DNA of 64,000 nucleotides from NCBI GenBank assembly GCA_013400115.1, contig VXBP01001909.1:1612001-1676000 (forward strand), read 5' to 3'. Position numbers and translations under genes: made by a program. The notes beneath the pieces are model-generated. The model had not been told where the DNA came from, did not search any database, and saw only the letters and a list, made by a program, of their open reading frames with translations. How positions within the stretch are numbered: position 1 is the first letter of the stretch; every line of letters begins with the position of its first letter. This stretch comes from Rhinopomastus cyanomelas. Lineage: Eukaryota > Chordata > Aves > Bucerotiformes > Rhinopomastidae. Below, in pieces: positions 34,863 to 45,363 of this stretch.

Positions 34863-35304
34863 GGTGCAGATATAAATGCATGTCTAGGTACAAAAAACCT
34901 GTTATGTGGTTAACATAGTGATGGTCAGACAGAAGGATACTGGTTCATACAGCAAAGTGTAGGAAGAGAAGTATCCCAGATGTAGCTTGCAGCAACCAGA
35001 GGTTTGGGTTGAGCAGGTTCTTCCAAAGAAATGATGCCAATTTGTGCCAGCTGGGAACCTCATCTCTGAAATTTTCATGCATGTTATGTCCTAAGGGGTA
35101 GGATATATTTCAGGAAGGGCATGTCCTCTACTCAAACAGTGGTAGCAAGCCAGAATGATCTGATTGGCTTCAGACCACAGCCATGTTTTCTCCTCCAAAG
35201 GCTTTTTATCTACTTGCTGGATTCCATTTTCCAGTCTTTCTGCATTAAACCATAGTTTGTTCCTTGCCACCAAATCCTCTGTGATAGAAATTCTTATTGG
35301 GTAA
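34863..35304. other. Unique non-coding DNA
   Basis: Nothing recognisable between two young CR1 copies of opposite orientation. Confidence 0.5.
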
Positions 35305-35485
35305 CAGAGCACCAGAATGGGCTTTCCAGGGAGGTTGTGAAGTCTCCTTCTTTGGAGATGTTTAAAACCTGCCTGGGCATGTTCCTGTGCGACTTGATCT
35401 AGGTGATGCTGCTGTGGCCAGAGGATTGGACTGGATGATCTTTCGAGGTCCCTTCCAATCCCTAATGTTCTGAGATTCTTTGATT
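35305..35485 (+). mobile_element. CR1 LINE, 3' 180 bases (young subfamily)
   Basis: Starts in the ORF2 C-terminus (GCTTTCCAGGGAGGTTGTGA, 35320-35339), then 3' UTR with GCGACTTGATCTAGGTGATG and the GGATTGGACTGGATGATCTT core. The tail TGAGATTCTTTGATT is slightly decayed. Faces the minus-strand copy at 34636. Confidence 0.92.
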
Positions 35486-37102
35486 GCTGTGGTCAGCACA
35501 AGCTGGAGGTCAACAACAGTGATGAAGGCCATTAGGTTGGGGACTAGCATCAAGAGTGGCCATCATAGGACACCAGTCTTCCTAGAAAGTACAGAGCAAA
35601 GTAAGATCTGGCCATCAAACTTTCTTATGCTGGAAGGCAGCTAAACAGATTGTCTGGGCAAAGGCAGAGGCAGGTGGGTTTTGGATGCTGCACACTGTTC
35701 TCCATCCGTTTTCAGTCTACCCAAGCTGACATACATAAATATGAGTTAGTGAGAACTTTATTCTCATGCTCTTTTCCCTTTGCAAGGTAGTTCCCAGCAT
35801 ATTAACTACCGGTTTTGTGAGCTTTTTTGTTCTGAAATGCCAAGATGTGGAAATGTTGAGAAAAACAGAACAGTCCCTTGCTACCACATGCAGTATCTGC
35901 CGGGGTAATGTAATCTTTCAAATCTAGCACCTAGGAGTTGTAGTTCATATCAAGTGACTAAGTCTTTGTTGCCAAGGGACTAGAACTAACTCAAATCAGG
36001 GGTGAGGAAGCTCTCAGGATATTTTCAATGAACCTTTAAAGAGATGAATGTGTTTTTATCTTCTTTTGCTAAAAGTCATAGACAAATGTCAACAGTTTTG
36101 GGACTGTTTTTTCATTGTTTCATTTTAAAGCTGGTAAACTGAGGTGGGTTTCAGACCCAGAGCCAATTGTTCTGTTAGGAGCTCTCCTAGTGTTATTGTC
36201 CTGCCTTATTTGAAGTCTGCATGTTGTGCCTCATTATCATTTGACATTCTCTGAAGAGAACACTTTGAGCAATGTATCAACTCTACTTAACAAAGTGTGA
36301 CAGAGAAATTGGTATTTGGGCAAAAGCACTGTTGTATTTCTTTATCACTTGGCCATGAGGGAGCCAGAACATTAATTTCACAGCAGGAAGGAAAATACTC
36401 ACTTCTCAGTATGTTTTACGTTTTCTTGCTAAGTAAAAGCTTTGTAGATTATCCAATATCAAAAGTGCTCAGTTTCTACTCCGGTGTGTGATAGTCAGTT
36501 GTAAAATTCAAGCTTATAAAAAACCAAATTAAATTATAATTGGGAGTTTTTGATTTCTTCTTGTTGTTGAATGTTAGAAGGCTTTGCCCTCATAGAAAAG
36601 CCTGTCAGTTTAGGAAACAGCAGCTGGATAAATACATGGGGAGTGGTTTTGAAGGACTAGTCATCCCTAAACTTCCCTTCCCAGCCATGTTGTTTTCCAC
36701 CGCAGGCCCTTGCAGAAGGGCAGTCTGATCCTCAGAATATACACGTAGCTTGAGGCTAAGAACCTTACAACATGTAGGGTGAACAGATGCCATGGGATGC
36801 TCCTGGGCCTCTGCTTCCTGGAGGGGACTTGGCTCCAGCAGCAACCAGGAGGTGCGTGGAAACAGGCCCATTGCCTTTTCTCCAAATTCCTGTGCTGGCA
36901 GCTGGTGGGAGAGCTGCGTATGTACAAATCATGAAGAGGCTGGCAGGGTTCCTGCTAAGCAGCAAGGGACAGATGCCTTAGGCAGTACTCAGCATGTAGG
37001 ACATGCTTGGCAGGAAGCTGGCTTCTGCCTTGTTCCTGTTTCCCACTTCTCTGCTTTTCTGGTCCAGTTGCTGGCAGGCTGTGGTGGCCACTTAGCTCTC
37101 TT
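35486..37102. other. Unique non-coding DNA
   Basis: No repeat or exon recognised. AT-rich around 36030-36150 and 36500-36550. Confidence 0.5.
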
Positions 37103-37385
37103 ACAGAACCATAGAATCATCTAGGTTGGGAAAGACCCTTAAGATTTGGTCCAGTTGTGAACCCAGGACTGCCAAGTCTGCCATTAACTTGTATCTATAA
37201 GTGACACATCTGTGTGTCTGTTAAATACCTTCAGGGGAGGTGACTCCACTGCTTCCCAGGGCAGCCTGTTCCAATGCTTGACAACACTTTTGGAGAAGGA
37301 ACTTTTTCCAATATCCAAACTAAACCTCCCCTGGCACAACTCCAGGCTGTTTCTTCATGCCTTATTGCTTGTTACTTGGGAGAAG
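37103..37385 (-). mobile_element. CR1 LINE, 3' end (older subfamily)
   Basis: Plus strand begins TTACAGAACCATAGAATCATC, then GGTTGGGAAAGACCC, TTCCAATGCTTGACAACAC and ACTAAACCTCCCCTGGCACA. This is the complement of CR1 3' UTR and C-terminal ORF2. Similarity fades by about 37385. Same style as the copy at 7154. Confidence 0.87.
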
Positions 37386-37544
37386 AGACCAACACCCACA
37401 ATTTCTACATCAGTCTTCATGAGAGCTGCATGTTCCATCAGCTGGCCTGTCCTCTTGTGGTAGTATTGCAGCATCTTCCTGAAGCTGTAGTGGTGATTTG
37501 GCATGGGAGTGGTAAAAGGGGAGAGCAAACTCATCATTTTCAAC

Positions 37545-37568
37545 CTAAATGATTCTATGATTCTATGA
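37545..37568 (+). mobile_element. Isolated CR1 tail
   Basis: CTAAATGATTCTATGATTCTATGA is a bare plus-strand CR1 3' tail with almost no body. It lies 160 bases from a minus-strand CR1. It may be an extremely 5'-truncated insertion, or the remnant left by a deletion. Confidence 0.6.
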
Positions 37569-40500
37569 CAGCCAGGACAAGACTTTTGAGCTGGCTATAG
37601 CAAAGAGAAAAGTCCAGAGCAGACTGGTGCCCAGGCAAAGAGTATGCTTGGAAGTCTATGCCCATCTCTGCACCCTTACTGAAGCAGCCATTCCCAGGTT
37701 CCTCCAGTGTTGGGGAAGCTGGTTGCCTGCTAACTACCAGCACCTGCCATCATGACAGTTCCCCACGTTGCTGGCACGTAACATGTGAGCCTTCAGGTGA
37801 ACCTGTCAGATCCACAGCTCCTGTGAAACATGATTACACCAGCAACAACAAAATGCTCCATTGTTTTATTTAAGGAACCTGCTTAGGCTGCACCTATGCT
37901 TGGCGAGTTAATTGTATCCCTGTAGCAAGCTATAGGTCTAGATGGACAGCTTGCAGAGGGCACAAAGCAGAGACGGCATCAGTTTTTCCAACCCCTTCCA
38001 CCCAACTGGGAATATTCCCATTGCTGTGCTCCAGCTGCCAAACTCCCCTCTACCAGCACCTGGTCCTTTCCACACTGTGCCAAAATGAAGGTGAAATGTA
38101 GCTAAAGACACCTGACTTGGTGAAATGAGTTCAGAGCTAATGCTAATGAACTTTAAGACCCTGGTATTGGTGGGAAGGAAAAAGAAGAAAGGGAAGAAGT
38201 TACATTTCTGTAATCGCATTTCCAAGTTGCTCACATTTACCAGTGTTGGATAAATGAAGGTAACAGGCTTTTTTCCTCCTCCTCCCTCTTTCTTGGTAAT
38301 GCTTGAACTTTTCTTGGCTGAAAGTATAACCCCAGATATGTAGAAAACGGAATGAAATGCCTGAGGCAGCACAGGAAGTTTCAGCCCAAAGAGGCAGAGG
38401 CTGGCAGGGCTGCAAGGGAACCACAGAGCAACCTCCAAGGAGAAGGTGCTACCAGCACTGTTTATCACGCACATGCATCAGGGGGTGTGTGCGTGCCTTC
38501 CCCTGTGTGTGCTGCAGGAACCTCCCTTGTGCCTTGCTGAGAGCAGCTGTTGGGCCAAGGCTGAGATTAGCCCAGATTGAGCAAAACTCAAAAATATGTT
38601 TACATTGCTTAATTATTTTCCCAATACGTTATGGAGCCTCTCAACCAGGAAGGGCATTTCCAGCTAATGCAAGTTTACTGCACTCAGTAAATTAGTGACT
38701 CCCTTCTATGAGATTTTGGTTAAAAAACACAAAAAGCTACCAAATGAGGAGGGAAAAGATACACTTTCTCACCTTTTTAAAGCTCATCTCATGAGATGGG
38801 AGCTGTACAAAGCAGGAGTGCACCGCTCAGCCCTTTGCTGTGGACACAGGCCTTCACCAGGACACAGTTTGACAACTTCAATTGCCAGTTTCTCCTAGCA
38901 CATATGAAAACTCTTCTCTTCAGGTGCTCAGATGAATAAATGCTCATTTGTCTCCTTTCTTTGGCTGCCTCCACATACCTCCTACGCAGACTGCAGAGAG
39001 TATTTACAAGCAGACTCTCTCACACATGTCTCAGAGCATCCACAGCATTCATTTGGTTTAGCGTAGGAGGTTTCTATTTTTGCATTAGGAGCTCCCAATA
39101 AGCTCAGCTCTAGCTCATCCCACATCATAGGTTTTGTGTGTTCTGGACAAGATAACAGCGATGCAACCGTGCAAAATGGCTTCAGGCTTTCCATTCTGAA
39201 GAATTAACAAGAATTGTCCACTTTATCTTAAAATTTTCTTATGAGGCCTTCTATGGGAAAACTACTGAATCAGAATTGTCCCTGTATCTTGCACCAGTTA
39301 GGGCCAGACACCCCAGAGCTGACGGTGAGAAGAGCTTGACCATACATGTAATTTCTTGACACACCAACAAGTGGGTGTGGAGCTTTAACTATTAACCCTG
39401 TGAGAGACCACCAAACCAATGTCAAATGTGATGATTTACAGTCGCTGCTTAGCCATCCTGGTCTCCTTGAGTGGATGAGTGACCATGAGTTGGTGGATTT
39501 TGAGCTTTTTTGCCGATTCGTTGTTCATTGTATGTGTCTTACCCAATGCAAAGGCAGGAAGAGGTGTGTAGCTAACTAACTGCTATTCTCTACTTTTTTT
39601 TTGATGCTTGACTGAAGTAAAATATGACCTTAAAAGCATCAGTAAACATGGCAGCTTTCATGTAAACACATCGGATATGCATCTGCTGTTTCTTTGTTCT
39701 TTACTGATAGTGGAGAAGTTGTGGAAGGAAGGCATGTGCATACTTTCCACTGTGTGGGCTTCTTCAGCAGTGGCCTTTTCATGCCAAGAAGTCCTTCAGG
39801 GAGCTTTCTGTGAATGAAGGAGATGGGCAAAGGGAGGAGCCTGGGTGCTGCTGTCAGTCCAACACTTGTAGGAGCCACAAAATTCAATACTGTGTCCTGG
39901 CCTCAAAGGAGTCATTGTGCTTTGCAGAAAGCAGAATGTGTGTGATGTTCTGCAGGATAATCCCAAATGTGATAGTGGAATGTTATCCAGAAGGTTTGAA
40001 TCCTGGAGGAATGGAAGGGTAGGAGGTACAAGGGTTAGGCAAAGAATCCCGTGTTGTGGTTCATATATATCTTATTTTTCACCCTAAACCTAAATAGTAG
40101 ATCAAAAAAATCTTCAGATGTTGATAAATCAGAATCTCTAACACCAGCAATGCTCATGCTCTCAGGGAGGCCGTATGGCTGAGACTGGAGTGGGACATCC
40201 TTCAATGAATGTAGGGTTTGTCCTCAGTGTGTTGCATAGATATATAACTGCAGTGGTCCTGATCCTCAACAGCTCGAGATACAGCCTCAGTTCATGACCT
40301 AGTGGCCGATGCAGAGTGCTGTGGAGTGGTGTAATAAAAGACTTGGCTGTGGAGAGAGCATCCGTGAATGTGAAACTCAAACAACCTCTTGACCCACAAT
40401 CTACCTATGGTTCAATCCACTCCACTCAATCAGATAGAAACCGCTTGCAGCTATGCAAATAGTCCGTTCTGCCTGTCTTGTTGGCCTTGCCTCTGCCTGA

Positions 40501-42019
40501 CCTAATTAGTGTGGTGAGTAAATAGAGGAATGAGGTCAAATACAGGGCTAGATTTTCCTTGAAATGGCTCCAGATCTGGCCAGGCTGCTCGATACCCCGG
40601 TATCCAAAGAACCTGCTTTGGGAGCAGTGGCTGCACCTTCTGTCCAGCCAGTCAGCCAGCCAGCCTGTGGATGGACCAGAGTTGGGTGGTAGAGTCAACA
40701 GTCCCTGCAGCTTTGGACTGAGGGTTGAAATACATAAAATACTATCTGTGTACAGTGGTCTGTGGAACAACCAGCATTTCCCCACTTTGAGCTCTGGACT
40801 TGTGCTCACGCATTCCTTTGCTTCAGATGCATTTCCAGGGCAAATTACAGTGGTGTCTGACATGGCAGGGGCTTTTTAACACAGCAGCGGGTGCCAGGTG
40901 ATTTTTTTTTGGACAGTCTGCTCAGGAGGCAGGCAAGCTCGGTCAGGTTCTCACATATTCACTCAATGGTATGAAGCCAAACTCCAAAGTTTTCCAAGTA
41001 TTTTAATAAACGTGTTTCAGACTTTTTTATTAACTTTTAATGCTTCTTTCTTTTGGCAGTTTCAACTGCTGTGCTACAGGAAAGGCCAAGCCACCCATCC
41101 AGTGCTGTTCCAGATAAATAGGCCTTAGCCACAAATTAACACGTAGATCTTGTACTGCTTCTGAAGCCGAAGGCTCCATGATCTGTCTGAGAATTGCTGT
41201 TTGCAGTGTCAGGTTGTGGTTTTGCTCTGTGAAGCTCCACTTGGCTGTGGATCCAGCAGAAGGGGCTCCTGCCGTGCTGTCTGGGCACTGTGGGCAGCTC
41301 AGACATAATTGGAGGAGCAGCAGCATCGTCTGTTGGAACTGCTTGTAGGGATTTTGGAGACAGGCTCCTCTTTCAGGGGATGGAGCTGGGAGAGAAAGGG
41401 GCTCATCAGAGGAGCAGCTTGGACAATGGGATAAAAACAGAGTGTCTATCCTGCTCAGGGCCTTCTGCACATGCTGTTGTAGCCTGAGCAGAGAGCGATG
41501 CTGGAGGTGCTCCATCCTTGAACCTCTGCTTGGCTTCTGAGCAACTCTCTTTACTTTGCCAGTTTGCTTTTCGATTAAGAGGTGAATGGATGATGCAGCA
41601 GTCAGGAATGTCCGTAAAGCACTGCCTCGCTTGTTTCAGAAATTTTTTCCAGATCTTGTTGGGGGTGAGCTTCAAAATTGAGACCAGCATGTGTATTGCT
41701 GTACATGAGAGCCTGTTGCGATCCAGGTCTTTAATCACTCCCTTTTTACCTGGAAAGCAACAAGGATAGAACATCTACCTCCCCAGAATGCCTCTGAGCC
41801 AGACCTCTACTCATTATTTCAACAAGTTCTTCCAACAGAGACAGGCCATGCTGGAACTACACTTGTCCCATTAAGTCTTCTGTAACTTTGCCCAATCTAG
41901 ATTTCCAGTTATGAATGAACTGGACACACACAAATGAACTTGAAAGATTGCTGTCACTTAATGGCTTGACCCTAATTGCCTTTACCTGGCTTTTCCCAGC
42001 AGGATGGCACATGGCGAGG
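37569..42019. other. Long unique tract
   Basis: About 4.4 kb with no recognisable transposon. A weak coding candidate at 41406-41749 is listed separately. A short CAGCCAGTCAGCCAGCCAGC run lies at about 40647-40668. The minus frame 37938-38474 is open for 178 codons but is Phe/Ser-rich, with no domain, and lies on a pyrimidine-rich strand. Confidence 0.45.
41406..41749 (-). CDS. Weak candidate terminal coding exon
   Basis: On the minus strand a pyrimidine-rich acceptor-like TTGCTTTCCAG ends at 41750. It is followed by an open frame of about 114 codons (KKGVIKDLDRNRLSC, later KIWKKFLKQARQCF) to a stop at 41406. The first half has Cys, Lys and Leu spacing that looks protein-like. However, CAG followed by GTAAAA at the same place is also a good splice donor, so the site is ambiguous. 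An overlapping frame (41030-41515) is open for 161 codons as well. No family recognised. Confidence 0.2.
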
Positions 42020-42665
42020 GGGAGTGGTTGATGCTCCAGGTGGTTGTGCTGCCATTCAGAGGGACATGGACAGTATGAAGAAGAGGGTCAGAAAGCCATA
42101 AAGTTCAGCAAGAGGAAGAAGCAAGACCTGCCCCCAGAGAGAAACAATCCCATTAACCAGTACATGCTAAGGAGCAAGCAGCGGGAAAGCAGCTTAGCAG
42201 AGGAGGACCTCAGGGTTCTTGTAGACCCCAGGGGTCAAGGTGATCATCAGTCAGCAATGCACTCATGCAATGAGGAAGCCAGTGTGTCCTGGGCTGTGTT
42301 AGGCACCAGTGAGACCTATCTAGAGGCCTGTGTCTGGTGCAAGAGGTGGAGGCACACTCTAGTACTGGGCTGCAAAGATGATAAAGGGACAGGAGCAACT
42401 TTGTACAAGTTGAGGATGAGACAGCTGGGACTGTTCAGCAACAGAGATCATGCACATAAATACCCACTGGGGAGGTAAAGAAGGGGGTTAGTGGTGCCCA
42501 GGGACAGGGCAAGGGGCACACTCACAGTTCACATTGCAGATAAGAAAACCAGTTTGTACTGTGCAGGTAGTACAACACAGGCACCAGTTGCAGAGAGATT
42601 GAGGAGTCTCCATCCTCACTGATATTCAAAATCTGACTGGATAATTACTCCAATGTGATTCTGTC
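42020..42665 (+). mobile_element. CR1 LINE fragment, RT C-terminal half and 3' UTR (old)
   Basis: Plus-strand, very diverged. The stretch 42100-42245 encodes a recognisable piece after the RT palm (NNPINQYML, ESSLAEEDLRVLVD). Further on, 42410-42480 corresponds to the RxLGLFS region with HAHKYPLG. 42500-42650 corresponds to the C-terminal TRGxxL...RRF and VVESP part plus early 3' UTR. The segment between (42270-42400) is rearranged. No tail is left. Among the oldest CR1 copies here. Confidence 0.75.
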
Positions 42666-42821
42666 CCATGAAAGTCTCCGAAGCCATGACCCTGGTGTCC
42701 TCCTGGACACTTTGGTCCCAGGTCTGACCCCAGTGAGCTCCAAAGCTTACCCAGTTTCCATACATGCAGACAGGAGTAGGGGAGGATGACAGTGCAGGGG
42801 AATGTTCTCGCTGTGTTTTAC

Positions 42822-42998
42822 CTTAGCTTGTGTTGTGCAACTAACAAAAGTATCAAGGGATTTTCCAGTGGCATCCCTGAAGGCTTTGGGAGTTTGCTTT
42901 TCAAATGTTACTGGATTCTCTTGAAAAGTTAATCCTTCGAGCATATTGAAAGCTCTGGTGGATGATACAGGTGTATGAATGGCCATCATGTTTTCCAT
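42822..42998 (-). CDS. Candidate first coding exon, unknown protein
   Basis: Minus-strand ATG at 42998 is preceded immediately by an in-frame stop. It opens 59 codons (MENMMAIHTPVSS, later TFEKQTPKAFRDATGKSL) and ends at a good donor: CTAAG, then GTAAAA at 42821. The exon is 177 bases, phase 0. The residue mix (Thr, Lys, Glu, Phe, Asn, little Cys or Trp) looks more like a real protein than most frames here. It has no recognised domain, the start context is weak, and no partner exon could be matched in phase. Confidence 0.25.
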
Positions 42999-43280
42999 TC
43001 ACCATTCACTTGCCAACTCACTGGCATGCAAGTCTTGCAGGATTTCCTTCTTCTGGAAGTCACTCAGCCCTGCTCGTTAAGCTGGGCTTACTTGATGAAA
43101 GCTGCATGTAACTTTTCACATCTGACTTCGTTGTCTGAGGTCGAGTGTTTTATGGGTTTACTCATTACCTACCCCATGTCCTGGTACCCTTGTGCTGCAC
43201 TCACAACTGGCCTGGCTGCCCTTCTTCAAGCCTCATGAAATGCACCACTTTGCAGGCTCCCTGCCAACCAGATGGATCTC

Positions 43281-43294
43281 TGTGTGTGTGTGTG
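43281..43294. repeat. (TG)7 microsatellite
   Basis: Seven uninterrupted TG units. Confidence 0.95.
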
Positions 43295-43387
43295 GTACTC
43301 ACTTTCCAGCCACAGCTCAGCACCGCTCCCCAGTGGTGCCAATTCACTGGCTGGGCACTTCTAGGATTCAGACATTATCACTCTTTA

Positions 43388-43705
43388 CAACTGCCTGAAG
43401 ACAGGCTGGGGTTGGGCAGCTAGCAACAGGATGAGAGGACATGGCCTGAAGCTGTGCCGGGGAGGATTAGGTTGGAAGTTAGGAAGCACTTCCTCATGGG
43501 AGAGGGTGATCAGACACTGGAATGGACTACCCAGGGCAGTGGTGGAGTCCCCATCCCTGGAGGTGTTTGAGGACAGAGTGGACGTGGCCCTTAGTGCACT
43601 GGTTTAGCTGATTGTGATGATGTTAGTTCATGGGCTGGGTTGGATGATCTTGGAGGTCTTCTCCAGCCTCAGTAATTCTGCGATTCTGTGATTATGTAAT
43701 TCTGT
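43388..43705 (+). mobile_element. CR1 LINE, 3' 318 bases (distinct subfamily)
   Basis: Plus-strand copy with the ORF2 C-terminus: AGGATGAGAGGACATGGCCT at 43428 corresponds to the NRMRGHGLKL-like motif, and CAGTGGTGGAGTCCCCATCC at 43538 to the VVESPSL-like motif. The 3' UTR reads GTGCACTGGTTTAGCTGATT and TTGGATGATCTTGGAGGTCT. The tail is TTCTGCGATTCTGTGATTATG. Its 3' UTR matches the minus-strand stub at 14598, so these two belong to one older lineage that differs from the young copies. Confidence 0.9.
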
Positions 43706-44094
43706 TGCTGCTGTCCCCTTTTCTCTCTGGTATTGCACAACACTTTTCCACTTATATTTGAGTTTTATCAGTTTCCAGTCATTGTAGCAGCACTTAGTTT
43801 TAGAGGAATTAAACTGCTATAGAAAAAACACTGCACAGAGCATAGAAAAGAAACAGTAGAAACTGGACATTAACTTTGTGCCACAAACTGATCCTCGTGG
43901 GGGAGCCTATACAGAAAGGACAAACATACATCACCTAGTTCAATATTTCACCAATATTAAAACTCCTTTGTGTATTTCTACAGAGTTTTCTAGCTATATT
44001 TTTATTAGTTAATAACCACATCTACTGTAATTAAAGCAATGCAAACCTATTGCTTCAGTATCGTCTGTGATACTGTCGTTGTATGGCTGTCACT
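43706..44094. other. AT-rich unique DNA between two CR1s
   Basis: No gene seen. 43970-44045 is AT-rich with TTAGTTAATAAC and TAATTAAAGC, which could be homeodomain-type sites. Confidence 0.4.
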
Positions 44095-44450
44095 ATCGGG
44101 GTCACCTCGTTCATGTCTATGAATATGTGAAGGGTGGGTGTCAGGAGGATGGAGCCAGGATCTTCTTAATGTCATCTAGCGATAGGACAAGGGGCAATGG
44201 TTATAAGCTGGAACATGGGAGGTTCTACATAAATATGAGAAGGAACTTCTTCCCAGTGAGGGTGACAGAGCACTGGAACAGGCTGCCCAGGGGAGTTGTG
44301 GAGTCTCCTCCACTGGAGACATTCAAGACCCGCCTGGGTCTGTTCCTGTGCCACTTGGTCTAGGTGATCCTTCTGTGTCGGGGGATTGGACTAGATGATC
44401 TTTCAAGGTCCCTTCCAATCCCTAATGATTCTATGATTCTATGATTCTTT
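44095..44450 (+). mobile_element. CR1 LINE, 3' 355 bases (young subfamily)
   Basis: Encodes, in one open frame, VYEYVKGGCQEDGARIF, SSDRTRGNGYKLEHGRF, VTEHWNRLPRGVVESPP and the last ORF2 codons, ending with a stop at about 44361. The 3' UTR has the GGATTGGACTAGATGATCTT core and a tail of three ATTCTATG-type units at 44425-44450. The frame appears open through the truncation point. With its clean tail this is one of the youngest-looking copies. Confidence 0.94.
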
Positions 44451-44766
44451 GTATCATCCCTGCTCCCATTCAGGCAAGGACCAGGGAGGTTTGTTTCCAT
44501 GCTTAGCTAAGTCCATCAGGGAGTGCCAGCTCAATATTTGTGCATGTGACACAGGACTGGACACGTGTGGTTGTCTGTGGGATGTCCTGTTGCAGCATTA
44601 TCATTTTTAATGTCACTTAAAACTGCTTCTCAAAACTCTCATGAGAACATTTTATTTACCCTACAGTCTGTTCCAGAATCAAAGCTGGAAGGACAATAGC
44701 AACTAATACACCTCAGCAAGTTTTTCTCTTCATGCATAGATCACTTAGTTTCCACTCGGGTATCTC

Positions 44767-45212
44767 TCATTTTGTCTTTTTAGAAACAAATTTCCAGCCA
44801 GACGTTGTTTCTGAATTCTCACCACGTACCACAACTTTATTCTGCTCTGCCAAAACACCTTCAGTGAATTGGAGTTACTTGGTGAGGTGCTCTTCTGAGT
44901 ACTTCTCCAAAGTGATCTTTGAGCTTTTAGGCTTCGCAGCAATGGATTTCAAACAGACTAGATGTAGCCTTGGTTTGCCCTCAGGCTCCTTTCCTCAGCA
45001 CTGGCTTTCTGTTACATTTTCCAGTCCCAAGGGACTTCTCTTGAACTTCTGAAAAGGTTTGCTAAAGCGTCGCTAATTTCATTCTCCATTTCCTTCAGCG
45101 TGCCTGCATGTGGCCTTTCCCTTTTACTGGTTTTATGGATCCTGAGCTTTTTATTAACTTTTCCTGATCTTATCTCCTGGTTTCTTAATTCAACATCATC
45201 TGCTCTCAGTAA
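44767..45212 (-). pseudogene. Possible decayed coding segment, unknown
   Basis: On the minus strand a frame is open for 66 codons from 45212 to 45015 (RADDVELRNQEI, later TLKEMENEISDAL). An adjacent frame then runs from 45024 to a stop at 44767 and ends GWKFVSKKTK, with two internal stops at 44995 and 44875. An AATAAA hexamer follows on the same strand (44656-44651). The composition (Lys, Glu, Asn, Leu) resembles a real protein C-terminus. AT-rich DNA produces such frames by chance, and no family is recognised. It could be a relic of an exon or a processed copy. Confidence 0.2.
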
Positions 45213-45348
45213 TCAACATCTTGCTTAAGGAAATATCTGTGCTCTGGCAGCCAGGGATACAAAGTCAGTGTTAATATTGTCTTTGCCCTTTTAATTTTTC
45301 TCTTTAACAGCCTTAGGAAGGAAAATGCCTTCTCTCCTTCTGGGTGGG

Positions 45349-45363
45349 TTTTTTTTTTTTTTT
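45349..45363. repeat. (T)15 homopolymer
   Basis: Fifteen consecutive T on the plus strand, not linked to a recognisable retrocopy. Confidence 0.95.

Larger units (their letters stand above)
42666..43387. other. Unique DNA with one exon candidate
   Basis: Lies between two plus-strand CR1s. Contains the minus-strand exon candidate at 42822-42998 and a TG dinucleotide run. Otherwise nothing recognised. Confidence 0.45.

Noticed and set aside
37938..38474. 178-codon minus-strand frame
   Set aside because: Phe/Ser/Leu-rich translation of a pyrimidine-rich strand; no domain or start context.
45349..45363. T-run as the poly(A) tail of a minus-strand retrocopy
   Set aside because: It lies on the wrong (5') side of the minus-strand coding-like segment and inside, not at the end of, the region.
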